In this document: piece by piece, positions 61,201-64,000 of the stretch
Layout: the number at the start of each line of letters is the position of its first letter
How positions within the stretch are numbered: the first letter of the stretch is position 1
Source: Saccharothrix sp. S26
GTDB taxonomy: Bacteria > Actinomycetota > Actinomycetes > Mycobacteriales > Pseudonocardiaceae
DNA: 64,000 nucleotides
Assembly (NCBI RefSeq): GCF_021390395.1
Contig: NZ_JAJUWT010000016.1
Coordinates: forward strand, 1-64,000
Reading direction: 5' to 3'
Program-made: the position numbers and the translations under genes
The notes under the pieces: generated by a model
The model's database searches: none
What the model saw: only the letters and a program-made list of their open reading frames with translations
Told to the model about the DNA's origin: nothing

Positions 61201-64000
61201 GTTCGGGATCAGCGGCACCAACGCCCACGTCGTGCTCGAACAAGGCCCGGAGCCCGCGCCGGTCGACCGCGTGACGCCGGACGTGGTGCCGTGGGTGCTG
61301 TCGGCGCGGGACGACGAGGCGTTGCGCGCCCAGGCCGCCGCCCTGCACGCCCACCTGGCCGAGCACCCCGAGCTGGACCCGGCCGACGTCGGACTCACCC
61401 TGTCCCGCCGGGCCCTGCTCGACCGCCGCGCGGTGGTCTTCGGCCGTGACGCCCTGCTGGGCGAGCTGGCCATCGGTGACGGCGAGGGCCGCGGCAAGAC
61501 CGCGTTCCTGTTCACCGGGCAGGGCAGCCAGCGGGTCGGCATGGGACGGCAGCTGTACGAGTCGTCGCCGGTGTTCCGGCAGGCGTTGGACGACATCTGC
61601 GCCCACCTCGACCCGGTGCTGGACCGCCCGCTGCGGACGGTGCTGTTCGCCGAACCGGACTCCGCCGACTCCGCGCTGCTGGGGCAGACCGCGTTCACCC
61701 AGGCCGCGCTGTTCGCCGTCGAGGTCGCGCTGTACCGGTTCGTGGAGCACCACGGCGTGCGCCCGGACTACCTGTTCGGCCACTCCGTCGGCGAGGTGGC
61801 CGCCGCGCACGTGGCCGGCGTCCTCGACCTGGCCGACGCCTGCACGCTGGTCGCCGCACGGGGCCGGGCCATGCAGTCGGCGCGCGACGACGGCGCGATG
61901 GCCGCCATCGAGGCGACCGAGGAGGAGGTGCGGGCGTCGCTGCCCGACGGGTTGGCGGTGGCCGCGCTGAACGCGCCGCGCTCGACCGTGGTGTCCGGTG
62001 ACGAGGACGCGGTGGCGCGGGCGATCGCGGAGTGGTCGGCCCAGGGCCGGCGTACCCGCAGGCTGCCGGTGAGCCACGCGTTCCACTCGCCGCACATGGA
62101 CGAGGTGCTGGACGCGTTCCGCGCCGACCTGGCCGACGTGGTGTTCCGCGAGCCCTCGATCACCGTGGTCTCGGACGTCACCGGCGAGGTCGCGACCGCC
62201 GAGCAGCTGCGGTCGCCGGAGTACTGGGTGCGCCACATCCGGGAGGCGGTGCGCTTCCTGGACGGCGTGCGGACGCTGGAACGGCTCGGCGTCACGGAGT
62301 TCGTGGAGCTGGGCCCGGACGGTGTGCTCACCGCGTTGACCCGGCAGTGCCTGGAGCGGGAGCCGGGCTCGGCGGTGACCGTGCTGCGCGCCGGGCGGCC
62401 GGAGCTGGAGCACGCGCTGTCGGCGTTGGGCGTCCTGCACACGCGCGGGGTCGCGGTGACGTGGGACTTCGGTGACGCCCGGCCGGTGACGCTGCCGACG
62501 TACCGGTTCCAGGGCCGTCGGTTCTGGCTGGAGGCGCCGCGGGCCGCGCGGTCGGCCGGGGCGCTGGGGCTGTCCGACCCGCGGCACCCGCTGCTGGGCG
62601 CGGCGGTGGAGCTGAGCGGCGGCGACACGGTGGTGCTGACCGGGCGGGTGTCGGGCAGCGGCTGGCTCGCCGACCACCGGGTGGGCGACGACGTGCTGCT
62701 GCCGGGCACGGCGTTCGCGGAGCTGGCGCTCGCCGCCGGCGCGTACACCGGTCACCCGCACCTGGCCGAGCTGACGTTGTCGACGCCGCTGGTGCTGGGC
62801 AGCGCGCAGGTGCAGGTCGTGGTCGGCACGCCGGAGGCCGGCCGCCGTCCCGTCACGATCCACTCGCGCCCGGACGCCGAGTCGCCGTGGGAGCAGCACG
62901 CGACCGGTGTGCTGACCGGGGAGTCGCCCGCGGCCGGTGAGTTCACCTGGCCGTCCGACGGGTCGCCGGTCGACCTGGACGGCGTCTACGAGCGGTTGGC
63001 GGCGCACGGCTACCACTACGGGCCGGCGTTCCGCGGGCTCAAGGCGTTGTGGCGGGCCGGTGACGACCTGTTCGTCGAGCTGGCGCCGCAGGACGGCGGC
63101 GGGTTCCTGGTGCACCCGGCGGTCCTGGACGCCGCCCTGCACGCCCTGCTGCCCGGCGTGGCGGACGACGACGTGCCCGCCGTGCTGCCGTTCGCGTGGA
63201 GCGGGGTGGCGGTGCACTCCACCGCGCCCGCGGTCCGCGCGCGGCTGACCCGGACCGGGTCGTCGGTGTCGTTGGTGCTGGCCGACGCGGCGGGTCGGCC
63301 GGTGCTGACCGTGGACGAGCTGGCGTTGCGGCCGGTGGGCGGACGCGCGGTCCGGGCCGGGCTGCACGCGCTGACCTGGCGGAAGGTGAGCGTGCCCGGT
63401 GACCTGCCACCGCACGGCCTGGCCGTGCACCGGGTACCGGAGCTGGGCGCGCGTGAGGCGGTGCACCACACGCTCGACGTGCTGCGCCGGGCGAACGGTC
63501 CGCTCGCGATCGTGGTGCGCGACGGGCTGGAGCACGCGGCCGTGCGTGGTCTGGTGCGCAGCGCGCAGGCCGAGCAGCCGGGCCGGTTCGTGCTGGTCAG
63601 CGCGGACACCGACGACCTGGTGGACACCGCGTTGCGGCTGGGTGAGCCGGAGGTCGCGGTGCGTGGCGGCGAGGTGCTGGTGCCCCGTCTGGCCCGCACG
63701 CCGTCGGCCGACCGCGCGGTGAACTGGGGCGACGGGCCGGTGCTGATCACCGGTGCGACCGGCGCGCTGGGCACGATCCTGGCGCGGCACCTCGTCACCG
63801 CCCACGGCGTGGCGGAACTGGTGCTGTTGAGCCGGCGCGGACCGGACGCACCGGGCGCGGACCGCCTGGTCGCGGAGCTGGACGCGAAGGTGCACCTGGT
63901 GGCGTGCGACGCGGCGGACCGCGACGCGGTGGCCGAGGTGATGGCGCGCTTCCGGCCCACGGCCGTCGTGCACACCGCCGGCGTGGTGGACGACGGCACG
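52256..64000 (+). CDS. Modular type I polyketide synthase, loading module plus two modules (3' end beyond window)
   Basis: The visible 3915 residues run without a stop to the window edge. Domain order is KSQ-AT-ACP, then KS-AT-DH-KR-ACP, then KS-AT-DH-KR (cut). There is no N-terminal docking domain, as expected for the first PKS of an assembly line. The loading KS has Gln170 instead of Cys. All three ATs carry HAFHS, predicting malonyl-CoA. An acetyl starter and reducing modules would build a polyene chain. It is divergent from the NTF2-like/aminotransferase unit. The KS domains of modules 1 and 2 share long near-identical DNA. The ATG at 52256 is followed directly by the [16 protein letters not shown]. 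Confidence 0.95.
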   Translation, partial: MTNLDDTVAVVGVACRLPGATDPAAFWRLLRDGRDAVTEVPADRWETLSPETKAVRGTRYGAFLDAVGDFDAGFFGISPREAAATDPQQRLVLELAWEALEDAGIVPGSLAGTAASVFVGSLRDDYAGLALGRGAITQHTNTGTHRGIIANRVSYALDLRGPSVVVDTAQSSSLVAVHLAAESVRSGESPLALAAGVNLNILAEGALGADKFGGLSPDGRCFTFDSRANGYVRGEGAAVLVLKPLRAALADGDDVYAVIRGSAVNNDGATPGLTVPRPAAQAAVVRAAQRRAGVDAESVQYVELHGTGTPVGDPIEAAGLGEVFAGRSEPLPVGSVKTNIGHLEGAAGIVGLLKSVLAIRHRELPASLNFDRPNPELRLEERNLTVHTGHSGWPHPDRPLVAGVSSFGMGGTNCHVVVAEPPAPAAADAPEVTNARVVAGVGSAMDGGVAAGAGSTVSSGVVVGARSVGAERGSAVDGRSSDGEHGFAVVPVSGRTPEALRAHAGLLRGTEGEPRDLAWSLATTRTSFEHRAVVVAADRASLDAGLDAIAQGVPAPHVVSGTVTDGTFGVVFTGQGAQRADMGAQLYRAFPVFAEAFDEVCAHLDPGLRDVITSGEGLDDTAWTQPALFAVEVAAYRLAESWGLRPKVVLGHSIGEIAAAHVAGVLSLPDACALVSARGRLMGALPSGGAMVAVEAAEEELDLPDGVALAAVNGPRSVVLSGREDAVLAYAKTLGRRTKQLTVSHAFHSPLMDPMLDEFRDVVRGLTFHPPVIPVVSTVRPDADVTDPEHWVRQVREPVRFLQAVRAAQVATLVEAGPDGVCSAMAAEAGVRAFPMMRKGHDEVTTALTAFAAAHTRGVAVDWPALHVGRRIKLPTYPFQRERHWLDGQAQPVERAQPVEQAKRVERSRDVERSRDVAGLVLDHVAAVLGTQPGKVNARRPFRDLGFDSLMGVELRENLAAATGRDLPTGLLFEHPTPQALIAHLQQDDVTDETFERSAHDDEPIAIVGMACRFPGGVESPEDLWRLVAEGRDAIGPFPTDRGWSGDLYHPDPDRSGTTYVREGGFLAGAGEFDPAFFGISPREALAMDPQQRLLLQTAWEAVERAGIDPESLRGSRTGVFVGGTAGDYGPRMHEASDQAEGHVLTGATPSVMSGRIAYQLGLIGPALTVDTACSSSLVALHLAVRSLRSGESSAAIAGGVTVMATPGMFLEFSRQHGLAADARCKSFAAGADGTAWAEGVGMVLLERLSDARRHGHRVLAVIRGSAINSDGASNGLTAPNGRSQQRVIRQALADAGLEAKDVDLVEAHGTGTSLGDPIEAEAILATYGRDRDEPLWLGSLKSNIGHAQAAAGVGGVIKLVEAMRHGVMPRTLHVGEPTPKVDWTAGKVELLIDAREWPAPRRAGISSFGISGTNAHLVLEQGDVAEPTRTEVTTPVPWVAGGRDAEAAVAMLDRVRGRADVAEVARALTRRTRFDHRAVLVGVTPEDFANAEPLTGHAVPDGRTAVLFTGQGAQRAGMGRELYEAYPVFARALDEVVDAFAPHLDVPLKELMFGDRPELHETRYTQPALFAFETALYRLAEHHGLTADLVAGHSVGELVAAHVAGVLTLDDAAGLVAARGRLMQSARRGGVMIAVQAAEADLGELPDGVALAAVNSPTSLVLAGDEDAVTSFAARFPRARKLQVSHAFHSAHMDDVLDEFRAVAAAVTHHEARIPVISTATGEPLVADADHWTRQIRGTVRFLDAVRGLERHGATVFVEVGPDAVLAPLAQAAGVTAVSLGRAGRPEPATAVWGMAHAHAHGAPLDVVSFVPDADPADDLPTYPFRRDHYWLTAQPRATGLVTAAVELAERDEVVLTGEVSLTAQPWLAGHVVNGSVLVPGTAFLELALAAGERVGLPRVEDLTLEAPLVVPATGSVPVQVTVREGRFTVHSRQDTWQRHASGTLTEPASVAEPFPWPPEAAEEPVEDAYDRLAALGYDYGEPFRGLRAMWRDGDTVYAEVAITAPAKGFAIHPALLDAVLHPLVLEPAGEGRIRLPFAWSGVELDAAGATGLRVRITPNGGDTFAVDVADTAGVPLGRIDGITLRAVAKDALAGSSTFAVTWTEVTGRERVGDLVVVPPAETDDPRVAVRRALGLVKDWLAEEHDPDDRLVFHTRRAIAAEPGEPVDDLANAAVWGLVRVVQSEHPDRVVVVDAEDVDAVHAAAATGEPQVAVRDGRFLVPRLTRTGLGEAVRLHGTVLVTGGTGGLGALVARHLHDHHDVRDLLLVSRRGLDAPGARELAEELGARVAAVDVADRDALAELLAGERITAVVHAAGVLDDATTTALTDEQVDRVLAPKALAARHLHELVGEVEAFVLFSSISGVLGTAGQGNYAAANTYLDALAAHRRARGLPAVSLAWGLWDAGMGETLGEADLARWARSGVAPLDPARGLALFDRALAGDAGLLVPAALELARVDGDVPAPLRGLVKRRVAKAVSTTLTEANALDLVRSLAAAALGHADAAAVDPEKAFRDQGFDSLAGVDLRNRLIAATGRKLPTTLVFDHPTPTALAAYLVAGNRKAGTTKVAARAEEPIAIVGMACRFPGGVRSPEDLWRLVAEGRDAISEFPTNRGWDVDALYDPDPEKLGRTYTRHGGFLHDADLFDAAFFGMSPREALATDPQQRLLLETAWEAFEDAGIDPATLRGSRSGVFTGVMYDDYASRLAETPDEVEGFLLAGNTSSVISGRLAYTYGLEGPAITVDTACSSSLVALHLAAQALRNGECDLALAGGVTVMAGPSTFIEFSRQRGLSADGRCKSFSADADGTGWSEGVGLLVVERLSDARKRGHRVLAVVRGSAVNSDGASNGLTAPNGPAQERVIQAALSAARLSPADVDLVEAHGTGTKLGDPIEAQALLATYGQDREEPLRLGSLKSNIGHAQAAAGVGGIIKVVQAMRHGVMPRTLHVGEPSPHVDWSAGAVELLTEPREWPAGRPRRAAVSSFGISGTNAHVVLEQGPEPAPVDRVTPDVVPWVLSARDDEALRAQAAALHAHLAEHPELDPADVGLTLSRRALLDRRAVVFGRDALLGELAIGDGEGRGKTAFLFTGQGSQRVGMGRQLYESSPVFRQALDDICAHLDPVLDRPLRTVLFAEPDSADSALLGQTAFTQAALFAVEVALYRFVEHHGVRPDYLFGHSVGEVAAAHVAGVLDLADACTLVAARGRAMQSARDDGAMAAIEATEEEVRASLPDGLAVAALNAPRSTVVSGDEDAVARAIAEWSAQGRRTRRLPVSHAFHSPHMDEVLDAFRADLADVVFREPSITVVSDVTGEVATAEQLRSPEYWVRHIREAVRFLDGVRTLERLGVTEFVELGPDGVLTALTRQCLEREPGSAVTVLRAGRPELEHALSALGVLHTRGVAVTWDFGDARPVTLPTYRFQGRRFWLEAPRAARSAGALGLSDPRHPLLGAAVELSGGDTVVLTGRVSGSGWLADHRVGDDVLLPGTAFAELALAAGAYTGHPHLAELTLSTPLVLGSAQVQVVVGTPEAGRRPVTIHSRPDAESPWEQHATGVLTGESPAAGEFTWPSDGSPVDLDGVYERLAAHGYHYGPAFRGLKALWRAGDDLFVELAPQDGGGFLVHPAVLDAALHALLPGVADDDVPAVLPFAWSGVAVHSTAPAVRARLTRTGSSVSLVLADAAGRPVLTVDELALRPVGGRAVRAGLHALTWRKVSVPGDLPPHGLAVHRVPELGAREAVHHTLDVLRRANGPLAIVVRDGLEHAAVRGLVRSAQAEQPGRFVLVSADTDDLVDTALRLGEPEVAVRGGEVLVPRLARTPSADRAVNWGDGPVLITGATGALGTILARHLVTAHGVAELVLLSRRGPDAPGADRLVAELDAKVHLVACDAADRDAVAEVMARFRPTAVVHTAGVVDDGT
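55262..59940 (+). other. PKS module 1: KS-AT-DH-KR-ACP
   Basis: KS active Cys1174 (DTACSSS). AT with Ser1595 in GHSVGE and HAFHS from His1687, malonyl type. DH with His1872 in [10 protein letters not shown] and Asp2019 in LLDAVLH, expected active. KR with VTGGTGGLG, the B-type LDD motif at 2320-2322, and SISG...GNYAAAN. ACP Ser2520. The product is predicted to be an E-configured enoyl unit. Confidence 0.88.
59972..64000 (+). other. PKS module 2: KS-AT-DH-KR (truncated)
   Basis: KS active Cys2746. AT Ser3177 in GHSVGE and HAFHS from His3274, malonyl type. The DH has His3474, but its motif reads [10 protein letters not shown], with Asp in place of the usual Gly four after His; Asp3625 is in VLDAALH. 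The KR has [11 protein letters not shown] and ends at AGVVDDGT, which includes the B-type DD. The rest lies beyond the window. Confidence 0.85.

Noticed and set aside
60362..63973. Open frame of 1203 codons on the minus strand of PKS module 2
   Set aside because: Same cause as the other antisense frame; no recognisable domain.
1..64000. tRNA, rRNA, CRISPR arrays and insertion sequences
   Set aside because: I looked for tRNA-like cloverleaf ends, regularly spaced short repeats and transposase motifs and saw none I could support.

Overview
The window is very GC-rich, with strong third-position GC bias and many GTG starts. Gene families (SARP/AfsR regulators, XRE-DUF397 pair, Ser/Thr kinase, nSTAND-WD40 protein, modular type I PKS, TTA codons in regulators) point to a filamentous actinomycete. 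Pseudonocardiales such as Saccharothrix, Lentzea or Actinosynnema is my best guess; this is inference, as no rRNA or marker gene is present.

Region 1-13.9 kb looks like general chromosome. It holds a three-gene signalling group on the minus strand (response regulator, HATPase, PAS protein running off the left edge), an ECF41-type sigma factor with a decayed carboxymuconolactone decarboxylase partner across a shared divergent promoter, an odd Arg/Trp-rich repeat protein, an SGNH lipoprotein, an S9 peptidase with an ArsR-like regulator, a secreted GH92 mannosidase behind a LacI-type operator, a STAS protein, an LLM oxidoreductase and a secreted subtilase with a TTA codon. Region 13.9-21.2 kb holds a heterodimeric ABC exporter with a divergent TetR regulator, a virginiamycin B lyase-like propeller, and a membrane Ser/Thr kinase with an extracellular CBM2-like domain and an atypical catalytic loop. 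A 126-nt nested hairpin follows, and its imperfect pairs become G-U wobbles only in minus-strand RNA.

Region 21.4-28.9 kb is the most unusual part. Five minus-strand genes, each overlapping the next by ATGA, encode a ferritin-like protein, a LodA N-terminal-like protein, a separate small LodA C-terminal-like protein with the candidate Cys/Trp pair for a cysteine tryptophylquinone cofactor, a radical SAM/SPASM maturase, and a LodB-like flavoprotein. A secreted propeller protein gene follows closely. I interpret this as a split CTQ enzyme with both kinds of known quinone maturase. A truncated LuxR-type ATPase relic lies just upstream.

Region 30.3-64 kb is a secondary-metabolite cluster interrupted by non-biosynthetic genes. 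It has two SARP regulators, both with a TTA codon near the start, an imine reductase-like enzyme, a two-component flavin monooxygenase and its reductase, a Tat-exported flavin amine oxidase-like protein, an SDR, two related NTF2-like proteins, a carboxyltransferase beta subunit, a class III aminotransferase, and the first 3915 residues of a modular PKS (KSQ-AT-ACP loading module, KS-AT-DH-KR-ACP, then KS-AT-DH-KR cut by the window edge). All three ATs look malonyl-specific. The tailoring set suggests a polyketide-derived alkaloid of the coelimycin/streptazone/cyclizidine style: a polyene chain, aminated at the end, cyclised to an imine and reduced. Inside this region lie a decayed CoaD gene, an XRE-DUF397 pair, a trefoil lectin and an nSTAND-WD40 protein.
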